A stretch of 41,504 nucleotides of DNA. Source: Devosia ureilytica (GTDB lineage: Bacteria > Pseudomonadota > Alphaproteobacteria > Rhizobiales > Devosiaceae). Of the stretch, positions 25,412 to 34,506 are shown one piece after another. Under the pieces are notes generated by a model. That model saw only the letters and a program-made list of their open reading frames with translations, ran no database searches and had not been told where the DNA came from. The stretch spans positions 120,654 to 162,157 of the forward strand of contig NZ_JAMZCU010000007.1 of assembly GCF_024273195.1 (NCBI RefSeq). The letters are read 5' to 3'. The position numbers and the translations under genes were made by a program. Within the stretch, counting starts at the first letter, position 1, and each line of letters starts with the position of its first letter.

Positions 25412-26346
25412 CTACAGGAACGTTTCTCCCGGATGATCCAGGAATAAATTTGCACGCCCCACATACACTCGCACGTGCCTAGGCTAGATATGCCTAGAGT
25501 GATCCATGATACGATCCAGGCTGACTCCAGCTTCTGCAGCGCTTGTGATGAAACCTGCCCTCAATGAATGCACACCGTGTCTCGCCGGATCGATGCCTGC
25601 CTTCTGTTGGTAGGCCCTTAACACGCGAGAAACCAACAATGGTTCAACCGTCCGGGGTAACTCCGTGTTGCGATAGACAAGTCGAAACATCGCCCCTTTA
25701 GTTATGTTCGCGGCATCCAGCGAGTCTCTCAGCGTGGACACCGCCTGCAACTCTAGTCCGTTGGGCACACCAACTTTGACACCTATGCCTTAAAAAATCT
25801 GTTTTCGACTTTCTTATGCAGATCGTCGCCCCCTGTTCCGAGAACGCTATGTCTTCAAAGCGTAGGGCGGCCACTTCTGACCGACTGAACGCTCCTGCAA
25901 AACACAAGCCAGCATCGCGCGGTCTCGACGCCCTATCAGCGTGTCCGGAATGTGCTGAAGTACGCCTTTGAATTCAGCGGCCACAACCGGTAACTTCTGA
26001 TCGACAAGGCTTCCACGCAAATGCATGGATCCTCTGGGGACTGCCTTAACTAGGTAGTGTCTGTAGGGCTGCTATGACCGTTTCTCCTATGCAAATGTGC
26101 AATTGCGTGGGCGTGGATCTTCACTCAAGAACCTTGCTTGTCGGCGGCGATGAGCGATGCGACATATTCTGCCACTACCGCGGCCGCAGCGGGCAACGCG
26201 TCACACCTGTGGTCAGCACACCAAAAGCGGAACTACCCAATTGCGCTAGCATAGGTTCGGTGTGTGTTGTCGGCCAAACTGGCTTCGACGAGCGACTGCA
26301 CCCTCGCCGAAAGCTTGTCGGTCTTGATCAGTTTTTTGCCCGCTAG
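25412..26346 (-). pseudogene. Decayed tyrosine recombinase (XerC/D-like integrase)
   Basis: Reading the minus strand across frames rebuilds a whole integrase of about 310 residues. The N-terminal SAM-like domain shows SLVEASLADNTHRTYAS, FRFWCADH and LHRRNGHSSPTD, interrupted by in-frame stops. The catalytic domain starts with VLQHIPDTLIGRRDRAMLA, then shifts frame near 25905 to CFAGAFSRSEVAALRFEDI (first catalytic Arg). It shifts again near 25790 to ELQAVSTLRDSLDAANI and HSLRAGF (His-x-x-Arg). It continues to DHSRH, hits a stop at 25484-25486, and resumes in the same frame with VRVYVGRANLF, which carries the catalytic Tyr. At least three frameshifts and four internal stops mean it is dead. 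It is unrelated in detail to the intact integrase just downstream. Confidence 0.82.
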
Positions 26347-26590
26347 TCACGCGCCAAGCCGCACAACGACCAGAAATCGACCGGAGCGTATGTCAATGTC
26401 TGGGGTAGTTAAAGTGGATGAGCAGTGGCCCCACCAGAGCGGGACCTTTGCCTTCGGAGAATGGATAGTGGCTTTCGCCGAACCTATCCGTTTCTATCCG
26501 ATTGCGCGCTATGCCACTGAAATCACAAAACAAATTTGAACTTGAACGGCGCCGGCGATACGACGGAGAGGCCCAAACCCCTCCCCCAGG

Positions 26591-26610
26591 TGCTTACGCA
26601 TTGCTTACGC
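26591..26610 (+). repeat. Short direct repeat ahead of the integrase gene
   Basis: TGCTTACGC occurs twice (26591-26599 and 26602-26610) with an 11-base period, roughly one helical turn, 29 bases before the integrase start. This spacing suits two copies of a protein on one DNA face, for example integrase arm-type sites. That reading is speculative. Bases 26347-26590 otherwise show nothing recognisable. Confidence 0.35.
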
Positions 26611-26638
26611 GGGTATTCTGCCAAGGAAACGCCCCCAA

Positions 26639-27988
26639 ATGACCAAGCTGACCAAACGAACCGTCGATGCGACCGATATCAGAGCATCTGACTATGTCCT
26701 ATGGGACGATGATCTTCCAGGCTTTGGGTTGCGCGTCTTCAAATCGGGGAAGCGAAGCTATGTGGTGCAGTATCGCACTGCTGGCCGCTCGCGTCGCTTT
26801 ACGATCGGCCTGCACGGGGTTTGGACTCCTGAAGAAGCGAGGCGCGAAGCCAAAGTCCTGCTCGGCCATGTCGCACGAGGCGGTAACCCCGCCGAGGAAC
26901 GGAAGCTCGATCGTGAGGCCATCACCGTCAAAGAACTCTGCAACCGATACCTTGAAGATCTCAGGAATGGTCTTGTGCTCGGGAAGCGAGGGCGGCCGAA
27001 GAAGCCAACGACAATTTCCACCGATGTGGGGCGCATCGAGCGCCACATCGTTCCCCTACTTGGCAATCGGCGCGTGCGGGATTTGGCCAAGTCCGACATT
27101 ACCCAGGCCATGAAGGACATAATGGCGGGTAAGACTCGCGCGAACGTCAAGACCGACAAGCTGCGGGGCCGAGCTATCGTGCGTGGCGGGGCTGGCACGT
27201 CTGCCCGAACGATCGGTCTCTTCGGCGGTATTCTCACCTATGCAGTCGAACTCGGCATCATCGATCAGAACCCCGTGCAAGGCGTTCGCAAGCCGAAGGA
27301 CCAGGTCAACGCTCGTCGTCTCAGCGAGCAAGAGTATCGCACGCTTGGCGATATTCTGCGGAAGGCCATCAAGGATCGGCAATACGAGACCACAGCAGAG
27401 ATCATCCGGGTGATCGCCCTGACGGGCTGCCGGCGCAGCGAAGTCATTGGTCTGCAGTGTGGCGAAGTCGATACAGAAGGCAGTTGCCTGCGCCTGACCG
27501 ACAGCAAGGAGGGCGCATCGGTTCGTCCAATCGGTTTGCCCGTGCTGGAGTATCTCGAGAGCCGCCGCGGCGAGGAACAGGATGCGGACGACTATGTCTT
27601 CCCCGGATGGGAGGATGACACGCCATTCGGAGCCTTCCCCAGACAGTGGACCAAGCTGTTCAAGGATACCGACCTGGCCGGCATCACCCCGCATGTTCTG
27701 CGACATAGCTTCGCCAGTATCGGAAACGATCTGGGGTTCACCGAGGCGACGATCGCGGCCTTGGTTGGTCATTCGCGAGGGACGATAACCAGCCGCTACA
27801 TTCACACCGTCGACACCGCGCTCATTATGGCAGCCGACAGCATCGCTGGTTACATCCAAGGGCTCCTGGACGGTGTCGCGTTCACCCATACTGCCTATGC
27901 ACTAGACCGAGATTCCCGAAAGTCAGCCCTCGCACATTTCCTGGGCAAGCCGACCCACGGAGAAAGAACTGCTGAGCAATGCACATGA
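26639..27988 (+). CDS. Tyrosine-family site-specific integrase (DUF4102 type)
   Basis: This 449-aa integrase is intact. Residues about 1-90 form the arm-binding DUF4102 domain (LWDDDLPGFGLRVF, SRRFTIGLHG). Residues 95-210 are the core-binding SAM-like domain. The catalytic domain has R265 (TGCRRSE), K290, H352-x-x-R355 (HVLRHSF), H378 (GHS) and nucleophile Y387 (SRYIHT). This is the P4/prophage/genomic-island class that usually inserts at tRNA 3' ends, though no tRNA was found nearby. It probably mobilised part of the decayed region to its right. Its C-terminal coding region recurs, degraded, at 38041-38305. Confidence 0.95.
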   Translation: MTKLTKRTVDATDIRASDYVLWDDDLPGFGLRVFKSGKRSYVVQYRTAGRSRRFTIGLHGVWTPEEARREAKVLLGHVARGGNPAEERKLDREAITVKELCNRYLEDLRNGLVLGKRGRPKKPTTISTDVGRIERHIVPLLGNRRVRDLAKSDITQAMKDIMAGKTRANVKTDKLRGRAIVRGGAGTSARTIGLFGGILTYAVELGIIDQNPVQGVRKPKDQVNARRLSEQEYRTLGDILRKAIKDRQYETTAEIIRVIALTGCRRSEVIGLQCGEVDTEGSCLRLTDSKEGASVRPIGLPVLEYLESRRGEEQDADDYVFPGWEDDTPFGAFPRQWTKLFKDTDLAGITPHVLRHSFASIGNDLGFTEATIAALVGHSRGTITSRYIHTVDTALIMAADSIAGYIQGLLDGVAFTHTAYALDRDSRKSALAHFLGKPTHGERTAEQCT

Positions 27989-28113
27989 TGATATTCGGAG
28001 AACCAGCCTCCACGACGCTGGCCCTTCTGATGGGGGCCGCTTGGGTTCTGAACCTTCTGGTCGCCAAAAGGCCGATCTTCCGGCAAAGACCGCGTGTGCG
28101 TCTCCGCGGCTGA
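27985..28113 (+). CDS. Possible 42-aa membrane protein coupled to the integrase
   Basis: A 43-codon frame begins at an ATG that overlaps the integrase stop codon (ATGA), so it could be translated by reinitiation. The product has one hydrophobic stretch (about residues 9-27, TTLALLMGAAWVLNLLVA) followed by an Arg/Lys-rich tail, the pattern of a small single-pass inner-membrane protein with a cytoplasmic C-terminus. I recognise no family. It may be chance. The remaining bases to 28301 hold nothing beyond a short GCAGACC tandem repeat (28184-28204). Confidence 0.35.
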   Translation: MMIFGEPASTTLALLMGAAWVLNLLVAKRPIFRQRPRVRLRG

Positions 28114-28301
28114 GGACCGGGTCAGCCGTTGTTTGGCGGTCCTTCAGATATCTGTCCACGGCGCTGTCGCGTCTGCGCCTTTCGCAGACCGCAGACCGCA
28201 GATCGAGGCCGTCAATAGATGCGGCGGTGGAAAGGGTGGGGTTGAGCACTTGAAAATCGTGGGTCGCACACCTGACGGTTGTGAAAGTCTGTTCGGCAGC
28301 G

Positions 28302-29005
28302 TCACCGCAGCAAGTTGGTCACCGCGGCAAGGAAACGGTAGGGGCGCTCCCGACCTGCTAGTTGAATTGTCGAACCGACAATGCGAATGGCGCGTGCGGG
28401 ATTGGCATACATCAAGACGCCCGAAGCGCCCCCGTGCCCGATCATTTCTGGCAATCCGGAACGTCGTCATGACAGGTGGTAGACGAAAGCGCATCAGGCC
28501 CATGCCGTAGCTCATCGGAAAGAAAAGCGGCGTCCATTTCTGCATATGGTCGAGCCATTTTGAGGAGAACACGCGACCGCCGAAAAAGGCGCCAAAGAAG
28601 GCTGAGCTATCGCCCAGAGTCGACACCACCGCACCATGCGGCCCAGAGCGCGTAGTGTTTTGGGAATGCGAAGCAACTTTTCTCTGGCACGAATGGGGGC
28701 GACATCGGAATAGTTGGGCCCGTGGGAGTCGCCAAATGCGGCTGTTGCCGACAGCCGAGCGGGCCGCTAATGTCTCGGCGAACCAGGGTTGCGAAGTCAA
28801 GCCCGGTCCTGAGTTTGAGGATCGCGCCGAGCAGCTCGAAATTGGTGACAGAATAGTGCGCCTTACCCAATCCAGGGGCGAATGGCGCTTGGATTGATCG
28901 CGTGATGTCTAGCACCTCAGGCAATGTCCAGCCGTCGTCGTGGCCGGCGATGATCTTGTCTGGGAGGCCTATCCCGCCTTTGGGCTTGCCTTCGAAGAAG
29001 TGCAC
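28302..29005 (-). pseudogene. Decayed serine hydrolase (beta-lactamase class C / CubicO-like)
   Basis: Three minus-strand frames join into the C-terminal two-thirds of a class C beta-lactamase-like hydrolase. Frame one starts near 29005 with FFEGKPKGGIGLPDKIIAG and the catalytic-Tyr region HYSVTNFELLGAILKLRTG (YSxTN). Frame two, from about 28640, gives VVSTLGDSSAFFGAFFGGR and YGMGLMRFRLP. Frame three, from about 28470, gives PEMIGHGGASGVLMYANP and ends at 28302-28304. The HGGASG block is the usual His-x-Gly substrate-pocket motif. The N-terminus with the nucleophile S-x-x-K is absent, and a stop codon directly precedes 29005. It is non-functional. Confidence 0.75.
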
Positions 29006-29397
29006 TCATTATGCCCACCGAAATTCTGCCGATGCCGGCAAACGGGATCGGGTTAACATTTTTAATTTGCAGGCGTGCCATGGTCTGTCATCCTGATCGC
29101 GAAAGGCGGTAGCGATGGAAACCCGGGAAAGCTTGGTTCAACATCTTGAAGTTCTCCATGGTGGTGCGGTTCACTCTCGCGACTTTCGTAGGGCGTAGCA
29201 TAATCTTCGCGCAGATCGGTGACATACCCCTTGTACCGGTCAGCAATCACCCGGTGTTCCGCATCGTCCGGGCACTGCTTGTGGGCCATCTTACTCAGCA
29301 GGACCGAAAGCCCGTCAGATGTACAGATGGGCAAAGCTGAATGGCGCCGTCTCTGTTAGGCGACGGTCAAACTCCTCCAGCAGGGTGGTAGGCGAAC
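29006..29397. other. Unassigned stretch between two genes
   Basis: No convincing gene is visible here. A minus-strand frame (29062-29334) contains a plausible protein-like segment (KMAHKQCPDDAEHRVIADRY, then GYVTDLREDYATP). Another minus-strand frame gives ENFKMLNQAFPGFHRYR. Neither matches a family I know, and both lack a complete context. It is most likely further gene debris in the decayed region. Confidence 0.4.
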
Positions 29398-31359
29398 TTG
29401 AAGCAGGCGCAACAGTCTCACCCTACCCAGGCCGCTAGACCGTGGCATATCCTTGCGTTCTATTTGGTGTGCCTTGCTGGCTCTGGCTACGCCCAGCTGC
29501 TGGCCACCATACCCGAAACGGGTATCTCGCTGTGGTTACCCAACGGACTATTGCTAGGAGCACTGCTGGCAAGCTCTCGCCGAAGCTGGATTATGTGGAT
29601 TGCCGCTGCTGTAACCGCAGAATTGACGGGTAATCTCATCTGGTTCGGCAACAGTGCGGTTGTTTCGACGCTTTTCATCGTGGGCAACGTCGCAGCATCT
29701 GTTTGCGGCGCATTGGTGGTGGGACATCTAGCCGGCCTGCCGTTTCGCCTCTTGAAGATCAGCGACCTACTTTGGCTGGTGCTGGGGGGTGCTCTGGTCG
29801 CGCCGACGATCGCAGCCGCCATCGGTACGTTGACTCTTGTTTGGTCCGAAGGCCAACCGTGGCAGCGCGCGTTCTATCTCTGGTGGGTGGGAGACGCCAC
29901 TGGCGTGCTGGTGGCCGCTCCCGCAGTGCTGACCGTTGCCGAATCATGGCGCCGGCGTTCATTTGGTGAGCCACAGCGCCTTCCCGAGGCCGCCCTATTC
30001 GTGCTGGCGATCGGTCTTGTCGCAGCCGCCTCGGTGACTGAGCGCCTGCCATTTGGGCTTATCTTTCTGCCGCTTATCCTGATGGCTGCCGCACGATTGT
30101 TTTTCTGGGGGAGCTTGCTTGGAATACTCGCCCTCGTGATGCTTCTCGGCCTCTTCGAAGTTCTGCGGATCAAACCGTTTGCGTTGATCGGGAATTCACT
30201 GGAAAGCAATGTGCAGCAGCAACTGTTCTTGGGCATTGCTGCCTTTTCAGCGTTGGTCGTGGCGGTTCTCGCTAAGCAGAACTCAGACTCTCTTTTGCAA
30301 TTGACTGACTCCAACCGCATGTTGGAGCAGCGTGTAGCCGAGCGCACTGCCAGCCTCGCCACAAGCGAGGCGCGGCTCAGGAAAATGATGGAAGGTACCC
30401 AGGTCGGCATAGCGTTTGGCGATCGTACCATGGCGCTGCACCATGCGAATGCTAGCCTTGCCACGCTCCTTGAACGCCCCTCTGCTTCGCTTGAGGGGGG
30501 GGCTGTGCGCTGGCAGGACCTCATGGCGCCTCCTGACCGGGAAAAGTTGAGATCGGCGATGGCCCAGATGGAGACAGAGGGGCGCAGCCATCCTGCTGAA
30601 ATTGTATTCCGGCGGGCCAGCGGGTCGTCGGTTCCAACGATTTTCACGGCCTCTAAGCTCGACGACGATGACCACGTCGCTTTCATCGTCGACCAGACCG
30701 AGCAGAAGCTACATGAAGAGCAGACTCGCTTGCTCATGCGCGAGGTAAATCATCGGGCGAAGAACCTCTTGGCGGTGGTGCAGTCGGTGGCACGGCAAAC
30801 TAAGGCAGAGTCAGTTGCCGAGTTCCTTACACGCTTTGATAGCCGCCTACGGGCTCTCTCTGCGCTGCAGGACCTCCTTATTGCCAGTCAGTGGGAAGGA
30901 ACTTCCCTTGCTGAGGTTATCCGCGGGCAACTGGCGCATTTCGGGGACGTCCTTGATAGTCGGGTTTCGATTCACGGACCCCTGGCTCAATTGTCGGCCG
31001 CTGCGGCCCAGACGGTCTCACTTGCGATCCACGAACTCGCGACTAATGCTGCGAAATATGGGGCGCTATCAAACGATATCGGTGAAATCGCAATCGGCTG
31101 GGAGTTCACATCGGACAGCCGACTCGTCCTGACCTGGGTTGAAAAAAATGGCCCGACCGTGACCCCTCCCGGTCGACTAGGATTTGGTACGCATGTCATC
31201 GCAAAGATGGTTGCCGGGATTCAGGGGTGCAGTGTTCGTAGCGACTTTGCACCGGCCGGACTGACGTGGGTCCTCGCGGGCCCGACCTCGTCCCTTCTCG
31301 TGGCGCCCCTAACCGATGTAGGCACAGGCACAATCACTCCCGGCACCACTACTGGTTGA
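29398..31359 (+). CDS. MASE1-PAS sensor histidine kinase, HWE family
   Basis: This 653-aa membrane kinase has an N-terminal MASE1 sensor of about eight hydrophobic helices (15-290), including the hallmark WWVGDATGVL at 162-171. A coiled coil (295-325) and one PAS domain (325-435) follow. The HWE kinase core has the phospho-acceptor H452 (EVNHRAKNLL), N-box N550 (HELATNAAKYG), the defining W580-x-E582 and the GFGTH G-box. The start is a TTG at 29398, the first start codon after an in-frame stop, with a GGTGG upstream. No ATG fits the MASE1 N-terminus. No response regulator is adjacent. The signal is unknown. Confidence 0.88.
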   Translation: MKQAQQSHPTQAARPWHILAFYLVCLAGSGYAQLLATIPETGISLWLPNGLLLGALLASSRRSWIMWIAAAVTAELTGNLIWFGNSAVVSTLFIVGNVAASVCGALVVGHLAGLPFRLLKISDLLWLVLGGALVAPTIAAAIGTLTLVWSEGQPWQRAFYLWWVGDATGVLVAAPAVLTVAESWRRRSFGEPQRLPEAALFVLAIGLVAAASVTERLPFGLIFLPLILMAAARLFFWGSLLGILALVMLLGLFEVLRIKPFALIGNSLESNVQQQLFLGIAAFSALVVAVLAKQNSDSLLQLTDSNRMLEQRVAERTASLATSEARLRKMMEGTQVGIAFGDRTMALHHANASLATLLERPSASLEGGAVRWQDLMAPPDREKLRSAMAQMETEGRSHPAEIVFRRASGSSVPTIFTASKLDDDDHVAFIVDQTEQKLHEEQTRLLMREVNHRAKNLLAVVQSVARQTKAESVAEFLTRFDSRLRALSALQDLLIASQWEGTSLAEVIRGQLAHFGDVLDSRVSIHGPLAQLSAAAAQTVSLAIHELATNAAKYGALSNDIGEIAIGWEFTSDSRLVLTWVEKNGPTVTPPGRLGFGTHVIAKMVAGIQGCSVRSDFAPAGLTWVLAGPTSSLLVAPLTDVGTGTITPGTTTG

Positions 31360-31472
31360 GAATTATCCCAGTGTCGGTGCCCCCCGTGGCGGCGCGAACG
31401 ACATACAGACGAAAACGTCATCCATCGCGGCCCTTAGCCCTGATTGAGCACGTTCTGTTGTGGCAGGGTAGC

Positions 31473-31491
31473 CCAACACTCTAGGTGTTGG
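31473..31491. repeat. Inverted repeat downstream of the MASE1 kinase gene
   Basis: A 7-bp perfect inverted repeat (CCAACAC with GTGTTGG) flanks a 5-base TCTAG centre, 113 bases after the kinase stop codon. There is no U-run. It could be a weak terminator or a protein-binding site. The 255 bases between the kinase and the DUF2934 gene otherwise show nothing. Confidence 0.3.
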
Positions 31492-31614
31492 CGCGCGCAA
31501 CTCCTCGGCGAATGCCCGGCCTCCTCACTTCGTTAGTTCATGCATCCACACAAATTCAGTCCATTGGCATCCGTACCGGCCTGCCTGCGCTAACGGGCAA
31601 ACGGGAGTGTTGCG

Positions 31615-31848
31615 ATGGCGCAGGTGCAAGGTGGATCCCTGGGGGACCAAGATTTTGAGCAGAGGGTTCGTGAAACGGCCTATTTTCAGTGGGAACTGGA
31701 CGGTCGCCCCGAAGGCGCGGAAAAGGGCTGCTGGTTTGCAGCGTTGGAAGGCTGCCTGCGGGAGCGCGAGGCCGACCACCTCCGACGACAGCACCCAGTC
31801 TCCGCCGATGGAGAGACGGTGCTCGGCCGTCAGGCGAACTATGGATAG
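31615..31848 (+). CDS. DUF2934 domain protein
   Basis: This 77-aa soluble protein contains the DUF2934 pattern: EQRVRETAYFQWELDGRPEG, then a W and an ExxxRERE helix (about residues 15-50). Its function is unknown. It is often found beside trehalose or glycogen genes, and here a decayed treZ begins right at its 3' end, which supports the assignment. GGGAG lies 7 bases before the ATG. It may be the only survivor of a trehalose-synthesis operon. Confidence 0.75.
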   Translation: MAQVQGGSLGDQDFEQRVRETAYFQWELDGRPEGAEKGCWFAALEGCLREREADHLRRQHPVSADGETVLGRQANYG

Positions 31849-32210
31849 CGGGTCTATGGGCACCAAAGGCAAGTTGCGTGGAGATCGCCCTTGATCATGA
31901 AGTGTTGCGGCTTGAGCGCGACGCCGACGGATTTTGGGAGACGGAGTTTAAGGCTAAGGAAATTCGCCTGCTGGCTGGTTGTTGACGGTGTGCGCTACCA
32001 CGATACGGCCAGCCGTTTGCAGGTGGGTGAAGTTCACGGGCCCCTCCCGGCTGGTTGGCAGAATAGGAAGTGACCGGGGGCCCGGCATGGACCGGCCGGC
32101 CATTCAACGAATTGGTGTTATACGAACTTCATATCGGCACCTTTACCCAGGGAGGGACGTTCCACGCATATGGTCTCCTCTCTGACAGAGCAACCGCCCT
32201 GCAGGTTTGA
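31845..32210 (+). pseudogene. treZ: Decayed malto-oligosyltrehalose trehalohydrolase fragment
   Basis: Shifting frames restores the N-terminal part of TreZ, which releases trehalose from maltooligosyltrehalose. GLWAPKASCVEIALDHEVL and ERDADGFWE come from the first (beta-sandwich) domain. After a frameshift near 31975, LVVDGVRYHDTASRLQVGEV continues to HGP and stops near 32070. A third frame gives NELVLYELHIGTFTQGGTF, the entry to the catalytic barrel, before a stop at 32208-32210. The remaining roughly 450 residues, including the catalytic acids, are missing. Bases 32211-32319 hold nothing recognisable. Confidence 0.8.
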
Positions 32211-32319
32211 CCGGATTCCCTGGAACCTTTTACTTCCCGAGTGGTTGTTGCTATATCGGGGAAGTATATCCTAACGGCTGTTTGGAGCTTTTGCCGAGCC
32301 TTGGGGGCTATCCAACGCC

Positions 32320-34506
32320 ATGTCGAACGTCACCGATTTTCCAATCCCCGCCCGCCAGCTGTCGGAATATGAGGCACTCGTGTCGGCCGGGCCGGCAGTA
32401 CTCGATGCCATACCTGGCGCTGTCTATATCTGCGACCATGACGGATGGTTGGTTCGCTACAATGCAGAGGCTGCCGCCTTGTGGGGTCGCGCACCCGACC
32501 TCGACCATGCGCGCGAGCGCTTCTGTGGGTCCCTTGCATTGTTCTTGCCGGATGGCGCCGCACTTCGCCACGAAGACTGTCCCATGGGCGAAGCTGTGCG
32601 CGCTGGGGTCGACACCCGGAATGCCGAAGTCGTCATCGAGCGGCCCGACCACTCCCGGATTACTGCCCTCGTGAATATCCGTGCCTTGCGAGATGACCAG
32701 GGCAATATCCAGGGTGCCATCAACTGCTTTCAGGACGTTTCAGCCCATAAAGCAGCCGAAGCGGAGTTGCTTCGCAAGAACAACGATCTGGAGGACTTCT
32801 TCGAAAACAGCGCGGTTGGCCTGCATATCGTCAGCGGCGAAGGCATCATCGTTCGCGCCAACCAGGCTGAGCTCAATCTGCTGGGATATTCAGCTGATGA
32901 GTATGTCGGCCGGCACATTGCGGAATTCCATGCTGATGCACCGGTGATCGGCGACATCCTTCAAAAGCTGTCCAAAGGCACCAAGCTCGACCGTCACGCC
33001 GCGCGGCTGCGTGCCAAGGATGGCTCAATCAAACACGTCCTCATAACCTCCAACAGTCGCTTCAAGGACGGCAAGTTCGTCAACACCCGTTGCTTCACCA
33101 CGGATGTGACCAACCTGCGTGAGGCTGAACGCGCGCATCGGGACAGCGAGGAGCGGCTGGCCGCTACATATGAAGCGGCGACGATCGGCATAGCCGAGGC
33201 GGACGAGCATGGACGCCTGCTCCGCGTCAATGACGCGATCTGCCAGATGCTCGGCCGATCGCGTGAACAACTGCTTGATATGACGTTCCTCGACTACACC
33301 CACGACGAGGATCGTGACGAAGACGCCGCGCTTTTCTCACGCCAGGTGACCGGAGACCTCGGAAGCTACTCCCTGCGTAAAAGGGCGCATAAGCCCGATG
33401 GCACCACCGTCTATCTCGACGTCAAAGGTTCCGCCGTGCGTGACGAGGACGGCAAGTTTGTCTATGGCGTCCGGGTCATTCAGGACGTGACAGAAGCAAA
33501 GCACATGGAGGACAGGATCCGCGAGAGCGAGCGGCATCTGAGAGACCTCCTCGAGGCCTTGCCGGCCGCCGTCTATACCACTGACGCGGAAGGCAACATC
33601 ACCTTCTTCAACAAGGCCTGCATCGACATTGCCGGCCGCGTTCCGGCGCTTGGCGAGAAGTGGTGCGTGACCTGGCGCCTCTACACCGCCGAGGGAGTCC
33701 CGCTACCGCACGACCAATGCCCCATGGCGGTGGCACTGAAGGAAGACCGACCTGTGCGCGATGTGGAAGCCATGGCAGAGCGGCCTGATGGCAGTTTCGT
33801 ACCCTTCATGCCGTACCCCACGCCGCTGCATGATGCCGAAGGCAACTTGATCGGCGCCATCAATATGCTGGTGGATATTACCGAACGAAAGCGATCCGAA
33901 AGCGCGCAAAGGGTCCTCATCGACGAGCTGAACCACAGGGTGAAGAATACTCTTGCGACCGTCCAGTCTCTCGCGGTGCAAACTGTGCGCCACTCGGGAA
34001 GCCTCAAGGAGTTTGCACCTCAGTATGAGAAGCGGTTGTTGGGATTGGCGCGAGCGCATGATCTGCTGACGTCGCGCAACTGGAAAGACGCGCCCTTGGA
34101 TGTGCTCGCCCGGGAAGTGATCGGACCCCTTTCGGATGCCATGGGGCAACAGGTAAATATTGACGGACCAGCAGTCGCGCTGAACCCTCGCGCGGCCCTG
34201 AGCCTCACCATGGCCCTCAACGAGCTCGCTACCAACGCTGCCAAGTTTGGGGCGCTGTCTTCGGAGCAGGGAAGACTTTCCCTTGTCTGGAAAGTTGCGG
34301 ATCGAGCAGGGCAAAGGTGGGTGGAACTGCTCTGGCAGGAAGCCGCGGGGCCTCCGGTGACCGCGCCGAGCCGCCGCGGGTTTGGGACACGGTGGATCGA
34401 GCGGTGTCTCGAACGCGACCTTGGTGGAGAGCTGGACGTGGTATTCGACCGCGACGGGCTACGCTGCCAAATGTCCTTTCCCCTCAGGGAAAACCCACAC
34501 CCATGA
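32320..34506 (+). CDS. Multi-PAS sensor histidine kinase, HWE family
   Basis: This 728-aa cytoplasmic kinase has no membrane segment. Four PAS domains lie at about 24-140, 155-265, 278-393 and 405-522. The first and fourth share the unusual internal pattern HEDCPMGEAVR / HDQCPMAVALK, suggesting domain duplication. The HWE core has H539 (ELNHRVKNTL), N634 and N639 (NELATNAAKFG), W672-x-E674 and GFGT (687-690). It ends in an ATGA overlap with a single-domain response regulator, its likely partner. Stress or light-type general signalling is typical of HWE kinases, but no chromophore Cys or flavin motif was identified, so the input is unknown. Confidence 0.92.
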   Translation: MSNVTDFPIPARQLSEYEALVSAGPAVLDAIPGAVYICDHDGWLVRYNAEAAALWGRAPDLDHARERFCGSLALFLPDGAALRHEDCPMGEAVRAGVDTRNAEVVIERPDHSRITALVNIRALRDDQGNIQGAINCFQDVSAHKAAEAELLRKNNDLEDFFENSAVGLHIVSGEGIIVRANQAELNLLGYSADEYVGRHIAEFHADAPVIGDILQKLSKGTKLDRHAARLRAKDGSIKHVLITSNSRFKDGKFVNTRCFTTDVTNLREAERAHRDSEERLAATYEAATIGIAEADEHGRLLRVNDAICQMLGRSREQLLDMTFLDYTHDEDRDEDAALFSRQVTGDLGSYSLRKRAHKPDGTTVYLDVKGSAVRDEDGKFVYGVRVIQDVTEAKHMEDRIRESERHLRDLLEALPAAVYTTDAEGNITFFNKACIDIAGRVPALGEKWCVTWRLYTAEGVPLPHDQCPMAVALKEDRPVRDVEAMAERPDGSFVPFMPYPTPLHDAEGNLIGAINMLVDITERKRSESAQRVLIDELNHRVKNTLATVQSLAVQTVRHSGSLKEFAPQYEKRLLGLARAHDLLTSRNWKDAPLDVLAREVIGPLSDAMGQQVNIDGPAVALNPRAALSLTMALNELATNAAKFGALSSEQGRLSLVWKVADRAGQRWVELLWQEAAGPPVTAPSRRGFGTRWIERCLERDLGGELDVVFDRDGLRCQMSFPLRENPHP

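Noticed and set aside
26074..26539. Two plus-strand frames of about 90 codons
   Set aside because: The first is antisense to the N-terminal part of the dead recombinase, and the second overlaps its 5' end. Neither looks like a protein.
28184..28204. Three tandem copies of a 7-base GCAGACC-like unit
   Set aside because: Too short and too few copies to suggest a CRISPR, iteron or regulatory array.
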